Shown here: positions 1 through 6,045 of the stretch, piece after piece
How positions within the stretch are numbered: the stretch's first letter is position 1
Layout: every line of letters begins with the position of its first letter
Assembly: GCF_946221935.1 (NCBI RefSeq)
Contig: NZ_CAMIGN010000023.1
Location: 1-9,169 of the forward strand
DNA: 9,169 nucleotides
Direction: 5' to 3'
Origin: an uncultured Corynebacterium sp.
GTDB lineage: Bacteria > Actinomycetota > Actinomycetes > Mycobacteriales > Mycobacteriaceae
Notes under the pieces: generated by a model
The model's input: the letters and a program-made list of their open reading frames with translations, nothing else
Told to the model about the DNA's origin: nothing
Database searches by the model: none
Program-made: the position numbers and the translations under genes

Positions 1-211
1 CCGCGAAGATCATGCTGCCATCACAAGTAATTGCGGTATTTTCCGGCTTTGGATTCTTCTTGCTTGCCGATGCCGCGGTGGCTTATCGCCGCTGTTTTGT
101 CGCGGTCTGTAGGTAGTTTGAGTTTGGTTGTGTAGGACAGCAGTGGCGCGGTTGCTGGGAATCCGGTGTTTCCTCTTTTTCGCCAGGCGGAACTAAACCC
201 AAAACGCTTCA
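1..211. mobile_element. Edge of an IS3-like element (one terminus only)
   Basis: The stretch ends at 189-211 in a 23-bp sequence that matches the right inverted repeat of the IS3 element at 1569-2873 with only two mismatches. The IS body should therefore lie to the left and run out of the window. The interior (1-188) has no reading frame I recognise as a transposase. A 63-codon minus-strand frame crosses it but starts inside the repeat itself, and a short plus-strand frame is hydrophobic without a family motif. It could be the end of a diverged IS, a degenerate copy, or a recombination scar carrying only the IS tip. The repeat is secure. The nature of the interior is not. Confidence 0.45.
189..211 (+). 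repeat. IS3-type terminal inverted repeat, solitary copy
   Basis: It reads GGAACTAAACCCA, then AA, then ACGCTTCA. The right repeat of the complete IS at 2851-2873 has GG in place of AA and is otherwise identical. Its orientation puts the IS body on the left. It is followed directly by CAC, the same trinucleotide that precedes the left repeat of the complete IS at 1566-1568. Confidence 0.75.
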
Positions 212-310
212 CACCGTCTGCACCACCCGACCAGCCGCATTGGTCTGGAGTAACTCGACCTGATCTAGGGTGGAGACTAGTAGTAAGGAGTCTGAACTAA
301 GAAGGTCGGG

Positions 311-949
311 TTAATCCTCGTCTGTGCTTGCCTGTGTGGGTATGGGAGCATCTAGGCACCAACATCTGAATTGCTCGATCCACAGGTCTAGGCTTCTCAA
401 TGAAAAAACCGTCCACGGAACCAATGGCAAAGTTCGTTCTTCGGCACTGGCCGCGCGAACGGCCATGCCTGACACGAACATCTCAATCGACCATTTTTCT
501 CTGTTGAGTGTCACTGCGTGTCCACTTGAACTTGTTCCATCCAAAACTTCTTTCGGAACAAACTGTCGTGTGTTTGGATCGTAGGCTGCCGCATCACTTA
601 GAATCGCAGTGTTATCTGGATCGAAGGCATATTCTTTAGTTTCTAGCTTGGCGATTCGCTTAAACGCGCCGTATTTTCCCAGAAATGAATGCTGCAGACA
701 GAAGGGGGGAATTATCCATTCATTCTCATCTTTTTTCATGGTAGAAGCTTTCCCACTGTCCGCAACCCCAAGAATCGAAAGATTATTAGTTGTCAAGGGT
801 ATCCCCATGAGAAACCCAAAACCGGTTTGCCATTTCGCCCTCAACAAGTACGCATCGAGATATCCATTCTTTACTTTGAGGCCAAGGTGGATGTCGTTAA
901 ATCGACGGACTGATTTGTGGGCGTCTGAAAATACGATTTGATAAGACAT
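311..949 (-). CDS. Putative immunity protein for the GIY-YIG toxin
   Basis: A 212-residue soluble protein with no signal peptide or membrane segment that I can see. I do not recognise its family. The sequence is rich in aromatic and charged residues and ends in an acidic tail (TDED). Position is the main evidence for its role: it starts 21 bp after the stop of the GIY-YIG toxin on the same strand, as immunity genes in polymorphic toxin loci normally do. The ATG at 949 is supported by GGAG (plus-strand 956-959) six bases upstream. The frame is intact although the toxin upstream is shifted out of the Rhs frame, which fits selection to keep immunity. By analogy it would bind and block the cognate nuclease in the cytoplasm. 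Function is inferred from context only. Confidence 0.6.
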   Translation of the reverse strand: MSYQIVFSDAHKSVRRFNDIHLGLKVKNGYLDAYLLRAKWQTGFGFLMGIPLTTNNLSILGVADSGKASTMKKDENEWIIPPFCLQHSFLGKYGAFKRIAKLETKEYAFDPDNTAILSDAAAYDPNTRQFVPKEVLDGTSSSGHAVTLNREKWSIEMFVSGMAVRAASAEERTLPLVPWTVFSLRSLDLWIEQFRCWCLDAPIPTQASTDED

Positions 950-955
950 ATTGAT

Positions 956-959
956 CTCC
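956..959 (-). promoter_or_regulatory. Ribosome binding site for the 311-949 gene
   Basis: GGAG on the minus strand, six bases before the ATG at 949, in the short gap between the GIY-YIG toxin stop and the immunity start. It fixes the chosen start. Confidence 0.55.
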
Positions 960-970
960 GATATTTCGGC

Positions 971-1408
971 CTAAAGACCGATTACTTCAACTGCTCCGGT
1001 ATCTACCATGTGCTGAGCCCACAAGAGGGCGCCTTGTCGTACATGCGTAGGAGCGACTCCCTTTGGCGAAACTTCGTGTCGAGCATTCAGTAACTGGCCA
1101 CCATCCTTCTGCATACGTAGCGTATCTATTCCAAGCTCTTCAAAGGATCTCGCTTGGCGTCGGGTCAGCGAATCTGCGCCCCAGCTGAGCTTGGTAGGAT
1201 CCATATCCGCAACCTGCATATCGGTCCCAAACCGACTACCGTGCTGGCCTGCCCGAGCAAGAGGATCATTGGTCGTTCCAATGTACTGCATCTGGTTGCC
1301 GGTTTTGTCCGTATAGGAGTAGACATAAGCGTCGGTATTCCTTCCGTTGAGCCAAGGCTTGCACAGCTGATCGGTCTTTCGCTGGAACTCCGGCAGCTTT
1401 AAGTTCAT
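971..1408 (-). pseudogene. GIY-YIG nuclease toxin tip of an orphan Rhs cassette, out of frame with its Rhs tip
   Basis: The 145-codon frame carries a GIY-YIG endonuclease fold. The first motif is YVY at residues 28-30 and the second is YIG at 42-44. LARAGQH at 50-56 supplies the expected Arg/His after the second motif, and SFEEL at 88-92 gives the probable metal-binding Glu. GIY-YIG nucleases are an established class of polymorphic toxin tip; they cut DNA in the target cell. The motif block is complete. The Rhs tip that should precede it (1412-1568) is in a different frame, and a TGA lies upstream in the toxin frame, so the toxin is not fused to a delivery protein here. The ATG at 1408 has GAGG (plus-strand 1418-1421) nine bases upstream, so independent translation is possible. 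The putative immunity gene follows after 21 bp. I call it a displaced, non-delivered toxin module. Confidence 0.65.
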
Positions 1409-1411
1409 TGA

Positions 1412-1568
1412 GGCTAACCTCGTGGCACTTCAACCCCAGCACGTCGACTAAGAAGGCTGTGTGGTCAACATACCCTTGCCCGGACGCTACCCGAGGCTCT
1501 AGCCCCAACGGGTCCTGGGTGTTATACGAACCCAGAAGCGACTGGTAAAATCGAAGCCGGATATGCAC
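1412..1568 (-). pseudogene. Truncated Rhs core tip of the GIY-YIG cassette
   Basis: Read from the IS boundary leftwards, the frame gives RFYQSLLGSYN, QDPLGLEPR, GYVDHTAF and VDVLGL. These line up one for one with RYYNPVLGAYN, QDPLGLAPR, GYVDHAAF and VDVFGL in the main Rhs protein at 8033-9169, so this is the conserved Rhs hallmark preceding a variable tip. The sequence starts abruptly at the left end of the IS3 element (1569), with all upstream core lost. Between the hallmark and the toxin the frame must move forward by one base (between about 1430 and 1408). It serves as homology for tip exchange with the main Rhs gene, if it serves at all. Confidence 0.8.
1418..1421 (-). promoter_or_regulatory. 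Shine-Dalgarno-like site before the orphan GIY-YIG frame
   Basis: GAGG on the minus strand, nine bases before the ATG at 1408. It lies inside the former Rhs-tip reading frame, so it may be coincidence. If used, it would allow the nuclease domain to be made without an Rhs carrier. Confidence 0.3.
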
Positions 1569-1591
1569 TGAAGCGTCCTGGGTTTAGTTCC
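1569..1591 (+). repeat. Left terminal inverted repeat of the IS3 element
   Basis: Perfect 23-bp match to the reverse complement of 2851-2873. It lies 26 bp upstream of the orfA start and abuts the truncated Rhs tip. Confidence 0.92.
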
Positions 1592-1617
1592 TACCTCAGC
1601 GAAGGAAGGGTTGAACT

Positions 1618-1938
1618 ATGCCTAGAAAGTATTCCGTCGAGTTCAAGGAGAAGGCGGTCCATCAGATCATCGAAATGGTCCGCCTGGAGTCTTGCTCACT
1701 GCAACGCGCCTACACGGAGGTCGGTGAGCTGCTTGGAGTATCTCACCACACGTTGCGGGCCTGGTACCGTGACAGCGCCTCAGTACGCGATAATTCTGAC
1801 GCTTCAGGCGGCGAAACAATGGAAGAAGAACTCAGGCGTCTGCGCCGCGAAAACCGCGAACTGAAACGAGCAAACGGGATTCTTAAAACTGCTTCGGCTT
1901 TTTTCGCAGCGGAACTCGACCGACCCACGACCAAATGA
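1618..1938 (+). CDS. IS3-family transposase OrfA (DNA-binding helix-turn-helix)
   Basis: The 106-residue product begins MPRKYSVEFKEKAV, the typical opening of the HTH_Tnp_1 domain that recognises IS3 inverted repeats. The helix-turn-helix is at about residues 28-52 (LLGVSHHTLRAWY). The second half is a charged heptad stretch (EEELRRLRRENRELKRA), the coiled coil used to form OrfA/OrfAB multimers. Length is normal for the family. The ATG at 1618 follows a GAAGGAAGGG purine run, a good ribosome binding site. The last codons overlap orfB by four bases (ATGA). A U-UUU-UUC heptamer near the end (1899-1905) should send a fraction of ribosomes into the orfB frame to make the OrfAB fusion. OrfA alone normally restrains transposition. 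Confidence 0.93.
   Translation: MPRKYSVEFKEKAVHQIIEMVRLESCSLQRAYTEVGELLGVSHHTLRAWYRDSASVRDNSDASGGETMEEELRRLRRENRELKRANGILKTASAFFAAELDRPTTK
1899..1905 (+). promoter_or_regulatory. Programmed -1 frameshift site (U UUU UUC)
   Basis: TTTTTTC is phased as GCT TTT TTC in orfA, that is X XXY YYZ. Slipping back one base leads to CGC AGC GGA and on without a stop into orfB. This is the canonical way IS3-family elements make the active OrfAB transposase. Confidence 0.75.
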
Positions 1939-2840
1939 TCTCCTACATCGACGCGTACAAAGATCAATTTGGGGTCGAGGCCATCTGCCGAGTCCTTAAA
2001 CAAGCAGATCGTGGATTCATTACTTCACGCGGCTACCGCAAAGCCACCACACGTGTTCCCAGCGCAAGAGCCTTAAGCGATAGCCTGCTCATCCCAGAGA
2101 TACAGCGTGTGCATGCGGAGAATTTCTCGGTCTACGGCATCCGCAAAATGTGGCACGCGATGAACCGTAAAGGGTTTCGTATCGGTCGCGACAAGACCGC
2201 ACGTCTGATGAAGCTAGCAGGTGTTTCTGGCCGCAGACGCGGGCGAACCCCAGTAGCAACGATCAGCCCGAAGACACCGGATCATCGCCCGGATCTTGTG
2301 CGCCGAAACTTCCGTGCGCAGGCACCAGGCAGGCTTTGGGTTGCTGATATTACTTACGTTCGCACCCTGTCAGGATTCGCCTACACCGCGTTTGTTGTGG
2401 ATGTCTTCAGCCGGAAAATTGTTGGTGTTGCTACACGCTCGACAATGCGCACCGATGCGCTGCCGATGGAGGCATTGGAACATGCGTTAACGACTGCAGG
2501 ACAAATCCATGGAAACCAGCTGATTCACCACAGCGATCGGGGCAGCCAGTACGTGTCACTGAAGTATTCCACCGCACTAGCGGAATCCGGAATCCGGCCG
2601 AGTGTCGGAACGGTCGGAGATTCTTATGGCAATGCTCTCGCCGAGACAGTCAACGGTCTCTACAAAGCTGAACTCATTCACGCCCAAGGCCCGTGGACGT
2701 CAGTGGGAGAAGTTGAGTTGGCGACCTTGCGGTGGGTGCATTGGTGGAACACTAAGCGACTTCACGAAGCATTGGACTACGCCACCCCACAAGAAATAGA
2801 AACCGAGTACTATCTCACCCAGCCCGTCAGTACGGGGTAG
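1935..2840 (+). CDS. IS3-family transposase OrfB (DDE integrase domain)
   Basis: The 301-residue product has an N-terminal HTH_21-like region (VYGIRKMWHAMNRKGF at about residues 66-81), then the rve integrase core. The catalytic residues are visible: Asp in LWVADITYVRT, Asp in HHSDRGSQYVS, and Glu in NALAET. The last two are separated by exactly 35 residues, the D-35-E spacing of IS3 enzymes. The C-terminal WWNTKRLHEALDY block is also present, so the protein is full length. It lies in the -1 frame relative to orfA and overlaps it by four bases. It is probably made mainly as the OrfAB fusion, although the ATG at 1935 could be used by coupling. It cuts and joins the IS ends by copy-paste through a circular intermediate, as known for the family. 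Confidence 0.95.
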   Translation: MISYIDAYKDQFGVEAICRVLKQADRGFITSRGYRKATTRVPSARALSDSLLIPEIQRVHAENFSVYGIRKMWHAMNRKGFRIGRDKTARLMKLAGVSGRRRGRTPVATISPKTPDHRPDLVRRNFRAQAPGRLWVADITYVRTLSGFAYTAFVVDVFSRKIVGVATRSTMRTDALPMEALEHALTTAGQIHGNQLIHHSDRGSQYVSLKYSTALAESGIRPSVGTVGDSYGNALAETVNGLYKAELIHAQGPWTSVGEVELATLRWVHWWNTKRLHEALDYATPQEIETEYYLTQPVSTG

Positions 2841-2850
2841 TAAAAGAAGC

Positions 2851-2873
2851 GGAACTAAACCCAGGACGCTTCA
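2851..2873 (+). repeat. Right terminal inverted repeat of the IS3 element
   Basis: Perfect 23-bp inverted match to 1569-1591. It lies 10 bp beyond the orfB stop and directly abuts the truncated nuclease toxin on its right. Confidence 0.92.
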
Positions 2874-3225
2874 CGATATGATTGGCCCACGCCTTCTCTT
2901 TGGTCATATCCATCCACATTTGGGTTCCTGAATCTGGGAGCGTATAGATGACATCCGCACCGGCTTCACCTTGGTGTGCAACCGAAACTTCCAATTTGGT
3001 AAGGATTTTTGTCGTTCTCAATCCGCTGCTTTAGCGCTTGATCCATCGCAGTACCGCGGTGCATAGCTTTTGGCCAACCCTCCGCGCGGCAATGAGCCAT
3101 TTGCCTCTCGCTCAAGCTGATTCGCCCGGCGTTCCAGTCGTCAATGACAGCCTGTTTATGCGCGTTTACACGATTGTGAATGAAAGAAACGCGAGATTGA
3201 CCTTTGCGGAAAGCACCTTGTGTGC
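2874..3225 (-). pseudogene. Orphan Rhs toxin tip, possible PD-(D/E)XK-type nuclease, frameshifted and truncated
   Basis: Reading leftwards, one frame gives AHKQAVIDDWNAG, SLSERQMAHC and RGTAMDQALKQRIENDK. After a one-base shift at a run of five A (plus-strand 3006-3010) another frame continues with TKLEVS, GEAGADVIYTL and WMDMTKEKAWANHI. Joined, this resembles REase-fold tips of contact-dependent toxins: a [K/R]GTAxD start, LEVS, a GADV strand, and W-D-x-T followed by an alpha helix ending in H. The toxin stops at the IS3 right end (2873), so its C-terminus and its immunity gene are missing. A second shift separates it from the Rhs tip at about 3215-3235. The toxin family is a motif-based guess. 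The decay and truncation are directly visible. Confidence 0.5.
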
Positions 3226-3302
3226 CATGAGACCGAAAACGTCTACCCAGTGTGCTGCGTGGTCGACATACCCCTGGGCTGTGAAGTGTCCGAGGTTTTG
3301 TT
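3226..3302 (-). pseudogene. Decayed Rhs core tip of the second orphan cassette
   Basis: The minus strand reads FTAQGYVDHAAHWVDVFGLMAH, nearly identical to AQGYVDHAAFWVDVFGLMAH of the main Rhs protein. The segment upstream of it (LGHF instead of LASA) is diverged, and the match ends at about 3300, where IS3 remnant sequence begins. It marks the core/tip boundary of an orphan cassette whose Rhs core continues on the other side of the IS3 remnant (3970-4183). Confidence 0.75.
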
Positions 3303-3959
3303 CCGTTTGAGTAGATGGGAAAACCTGGAATATGCCAAGACAATTTGACTAGAATGCGAAGGATCGTGTGGTCCGTCTTGTCGAGGACAGCATCTTGGCG
3401 GAAAACATGTCGATGCACGCCGTGTGCCAGGCGCTCGACCCAAAACGTCGGAAATGATCCGGTTCGTCGATGAATACCGGAATCGTTTTTCTATCGAGTT
3501 TATCTGTAAGACGTTGAAGAATAACCGAGCTGGTGGGTTCATCACCTCGCGTGGTTATCGCCAGTCCAAGGCCCGAACAAGCTGTGGGTGGCTGACATTA
3601 CGTATGTGCGCACGAAGAAAGGCTTTGTGTATGCCGCGTTTGTCACCGATGTCTACTCCCGACGGATCGTTGGGTGGGCGTTATCAGATTTCATGCGCAC
3701 CGAAGCGTTGCCGCTGCAAGCTCTTAACCAGGCGATCGTGTGTGCTGAGGAAATAACAGGTCTCATTCACCATTCGGATTACGGCTCACAGTATGTCAGC
3801 GTTGTCTACAACGAGCGTCTTGCCCAGCACGAGATTGCCGCTTCTACTGGGACGGTTGGCGACTCCTATGACAATGCTCTGGCTGAAAACGTTAACGGCT
3901 CCTACAAGAACGAGCTGATCCATACTCGCAGGTGGAATGACGTTGTCGAGGTGGAAATC
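3303..3959 (+). pseudogene. Internally deleted IS3-family element remnant (orfA/orfB)
   Basis: The plus strand carries a second, different IS3 copy in pieces. An orfA start at 3332 (MPRQFD) meets a TAG at 3350 and then continues as DRVVRLVEDSILAENMSM. The rest of orfA is missing, and at about 3435-3454 the sequence jumps to the orfB start (MIRFVDEYRNRF, FITSRGYRQSKA). At about 3572-3576 there is a second jump and frame change, to GPNKLWVADITYVRT. From there the integrase core is readable to VEVEIE at about 3959, with the catalytic set VAD, HHSD and ALAEN still present. The usual WWN C-terminal block and right terminus are absent. It sits inside an orphan Rhs module, between core and tip. Two internal deletions plus a stop make it non-functional by itself. 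Confidence 0.85.
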
Positions 3960-3969
3960 GAATTTTGGG

Positions 3970-4050
3970 AGCAGCACCCGCCGCTAGCAAGAATAGAAAT
4001 CACGGCAAATGCCTAGGAACAAACATCGGGGCACTTCATCATGTGCTGCT
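3970..4050. repeat. 8-bp inverted repeat bounding a micro-inversion
   Basis: AGCAGCAC (3970-3977) and GTGCTGCT (4043-4050) are exact inverted copies. The 65 bp between them are inverted relative to the homologous stretch at 9083-9142, so the repeat probably served as the recombination or template-switch point. Confidence 0.65.
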
Positions 4051-4183
4051 GGTGGCGGATCGTCATCACGATCAGAATGGTTGGTTGTATCAGCCTGGCT
4101 ACCATCTGACGGAGTTGGCGCAGTCCAATAGGGTGACTGAAGTCAAGGTGGGGGGCATCGGCGGAGGATTTGCCTCAGGATAA
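3970..4183 (-). pseudogene. Orphan Rhs core fragment with a 65-bp internal inversion
   Basis: Positions 4043-4068 match 9143-9168 of the main Rhs gene base for base in the same orientation. The neighbouring block 3978-4042 matches 9083-9142 at high identity but in the opposite orientation. It is flanked by an 8-bp inverted repeat, AGCAGCAC at 3970-3977 and GTGCTGCT at 4043-4050. Flipping 3978-4042 restores continuous homology to the Rhs core, including the sequence just before GTSLGRRVAK. Beyond 4068 the corresponding part of the main gene lies outside the window, so the rest (to about 4183) is assigned by continuity. One minus frame there reads SDGSQADTTNHSDRDDDPPP, a low-complexity linker in keeping with the main copy. 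The right limit is uncertain. Confidence 0.6.
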
Positions 4184-4297
4184 GGTGGTTCTACCTAGCG
4201 TTGATGCGCATTCCACGAGCCGTTCAAGGATTGTTCCTTCTACAAATCTTGAGAATGTTTCGATGTACCACCGGCTATTGACAAGGGTCTTTGGCGG

Positions 4298-4726
4298 TTA
4301 AGGCTTTGTAGCTAGGGTGTTCAGTTTTTCGATAATAGACGTATCGTCTTCAAATACTCCCCAGCAGTAGACGTAGTTGAATAAATCGTTGGGATTGAGG
4401 GGGCTTGAATCCAAATAACTCGCCATCTCGGTTGCTATTCCCGCTAATTCAAGGCGATCTAGTAGCGCATCTGATTCATTAGTGAGCTCTTCAGAATTCG
4501 ATTTGTGGTCTATACGGTCTCGTTCTTGAATCGCAATTTCACTGATGCCTTCCAAATTGTCACTATTGAACTTTTGCGTAAATTCCTGTGAATAGAGATC
4601 AGAATAGCGATCTACGAACGTTTTCGCATTCGAGTAAAGAAACGTTCGGACTTCAGTTTGTGTGCAAGTTTGAAGAATTTTTTCAATTAGGTGATCAAAC
4701 TTGTGGTGTAGGTTATTGAATGTCAT
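4298..4726 (-). CDS. Putative immunity protein of the deaminase-like cassette
   Basis: A 142-residue, clearly acidic and mostly helical-looking protein (for example DLYSQEF, SEELTNESDALLDRLEL, CWGVFEDD) without signal peptide or membrane segment. I do not recognise the family. It starts 11 bp after the stop of the toxin tail at 4738. Its AGGAAG site (plus-strand 4734-4739) overlaps the toxin stop codon, seven bases before the ATG at 4726, so the two were translationally coupled. The AT-rich composition contrasts with the ISL3 element and Rhs core, as is common for immunity genes brought in with a tip. The frame is intact although the toxin is reduced to about 50 codons, so it may still protect against relatives carrying the full toxin. 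Role inferred from position. Confidence 0.6.
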   Translation of the reverse strand: MTFNNLHHKFDHLIEKILQTCTQTEVRTFLYSNAKTFVDRYSDLYSQEFTQKFNSDNLEGISEIAIQERDRIDHKSNSEELTNESDALLDRLELAGIATEMASYLDSSPLNPNDLFNYVYCWGVFEDDTSIIEKLNTLATKP

Positions 4727-4733
4727 TTTTCCA

Positions 4734-4739
4734 CTTCCT
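4734..4739 (-). promoter_or_regulatory. Ribosome binding site overlapping the toxin stop
   Basis: AGGAAG on the minus strand, seven bases before the immunity ATG at 4726 and overlapping the toxin TAG (4738-4740). This layout suggests coupled translation of toxin and immunity. Confidence 0.55.
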
Positions 4740-4888
4740 ATTTGAAGGGGGTCGGCGAAGAAACAATCCTATCGACAGCATTCTCAGTGAAGACAGTCTC
4801 TTGGCAAGATTGACAAACAGGTCTCGAGGCAGCGATGCGTTGATTCTTTGAAGCTCCAATTCTATCTAGAGCCTGTTGCGCGTTAACC
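4738..4888 (-). pseudogene. C-terminal fragment of an orphan toxin, deaminase-like CxxC
   Basis: About 50 codons remain in frame from the ISL3 boundary: NAQQALDRIGASKNQRIAAS, then RPVCQSCQETV, and a tail ending SPTPFK. The P-V-C-x-x-C arrangement after a helix is the second zinc-binding motif of the deaminase superfamily, a well-known source of polymorphic toxin tips. The first motif (H/C-A-E) would lie upstream and has been removed by the ISL3 element, so no activity is possible. A zinc-ribbon-like nuclease tail is an alternative. The immunity gene follows within 11 bp. No matching Rhs tip is seen on the far side of the IS, so upstream sequence was lost, not merely split. Confidence 0.45.
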
Positions 4889-4911
4889 GGCCCTTCCGGT
4901 TTTAGAGTGCG
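4889..4911 (+). repeat. ISL3 terminal inverted repeat (transposase 3' side)
   Basis: Starts GGCCCTTCCGGTTTTAGAG and overlaps the last codons and stop of the transposase gene. It pairs with 6046-6068 at 19 of 23 positions. Confidence 0.75.
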
Positions 4912-5972
4912 TTGATTTTGTCCTGTAGTTGTCCGGAGTGTATCAGGCACCGCAAGATGTAGTGGTTGAGGTTTTTGAATCCTAGGGCGATGCCACGTAG
5001 GTGTTCAAGTCTGCCGTTGATTGCCTCGACGGGGCCGTTTGAGGCACCGATATCAAAGTAGGCGAGCACATCTTTGCGTCCGCGGCGCCCAGTGGTCTCG
5101 CGTTGGAGTCTTTGTCGGCATGTAGTGAGCTTGTCGGCTGCCAGATGCACTACATGGAAAGGGTCCATGACTTTGTCCGACTGTGGTAGTTGCTCCTCGA
5201 CTGCGGTGGCGTATCCGGTGAACCCATCCATGGTCACTACCTGTATCTGCTCCCGGAAGCTGGGGTTGCGTTCCTTAAGCCACCCGCTGAGCACGTCTGC
5301 GGACCTGCCCGGTCGCATGTCTAACAAACGTGCGGGCCCACGCCCGTCCACCAGCGGGGTGAGGTCAACGAGTATGGTCACCAGGTTTGATGCCTGGCCT
5401 GGTTTTCTGGTGCGTTTCCATACATGTTCATCGACTCCAAGGACGCGAACCCCGTCTAGGTGGCAGGGGTCGCCGTAGACAAGCTGGCGGCAGGCGTTCT
5501 GTGCGACTTTATTGACCAGGTCCCAGCCCATACCGAGTGCTTTGGCGGTAGCTGACACACTCATCCGGTCAATAGCAAGGCGTTGCAAGATCCAGCGGGT
5601 AACCCGGCCGGTGAGCTTGGCGCCGTCATCAGCGCAGGTTAAAGATTCTTGGAAGATCTTTCTCTTACATGAGGCGGCTGCGCACCGGAATCTAGGGACT
5701 TTTACGTGCAGCCTAGTGGGAAATCCAACAACAGGAAGATCAACGAGTCGAAGGGTGGGGTGGTCGCGCAGTTTTCCTGGCTGTCCGCAGTCCGGGCACA
5801 CGCCGATAACGGCTACTGGCGTGGCCTCAATGATGGTCAGCGGTCCGGCATCAGCGGCACCGGTGATGGCAAGCCCGATTTCCGCGGTACGGCAGATAGT
5901 GTCGGCGACGAGGTTTCCAGTAGGCTTGACAGTACGGGTTCCTGGTGGGTTTAGATGGTTGTGTAGGAACTT
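4902..5972 (-). pseudogene. ISL3-family transposase with in-frame internal deletion and damaged start
   Basis: The frame is open from 5972 to the stop at 4902. It begins VKPTGNLVADTICRTAEIG, continues through the zinc finger CPDC...FRCAAASC, the helix-turn-helix region MSVSATAKALGMGW, and the DDE core. Catalytic residues are Asp in LGVDEH, Asp in VTMDGFTGY, and Glu in NGPVEAINGRLEHLRG. Compared with the IS31831-type enzymes I remember, about 110-120 residues are missing between RLQRETTGRRGR and KDVLAYFDIG. The join is in frame, so the DDE residues remain but the long helical insertion before the Glu is lost. No ATG, GTG or TTG precedes GTG 5801 in this frame; an ATG with good context at 5976 is out of frame by one base (near AAACCCACC). 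I infer an inactive transposase. Known role: cut-and-paste movement of the IS. Confidence 0.8.
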
Positions 5973-6045
5973 TCATCTTCACATCAGGGACCCCTACATG
6001 TTGTGGTGACTCGCTGAACCCGTCGTGTTCTACTTCACCCCGCTA

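Larger units (their letters stand above)
1569..2873 (+). mobile_element. Complete IS3-family insertion sequence
   Basis: A 1305-bp element bounded by perfect 23-bp inverted repeats (1569-1591 and 2851-2873), each beginning TGAAGCGTCCTGGG when read inwards. It holds orfA and orfB in the usual overlapping, minus-one arrangement with a slippery heptamer. Both frames are open, so it looks capable of moving. The flanks are CAC on the left and CGA on the right, so no 3-bp target duplication is visible. The sequences on the two sides also belong to two different toxin cassettes (a GIY-YIG Rhs tip at left, a nuclease toxin end at right). That suggests the present location arose by IS-mediated deletion or recombination between copies, not simple insertion. 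Confidence 0.92.

Noticed and set aside
21..212. 63-codon minus-strand frame at the left edge
   Set aside because: It begins with GTG inside the IS terminal repeat and runs through it, has no known motif and no ribosome binding site. Most likely a chance frame.
222..246. Small hairpin (GACCA, 7-base loop, TGGTC) after the leftmost immunity gene
   Set aside because: Five base pairs and no T run. Too weak to call a terminator.
324..941. Several plus-strand frames opposite the 311-949 gene
   Set aside because: Shadows of the minus-strand immunity gene, which has the better start, ribosome site and context.
1566..2876. Target-site duplication around the complete IS3
   Set aside because: The flanking trinucleotides CAC and CGA differ, so none is present.
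3965..4183. 72-codon plus-strand frame
   Set aside because: It lies opposite Rhs core homology and spans the micro-inversion border, so it is an artefact of antisense and rearranged sequence.
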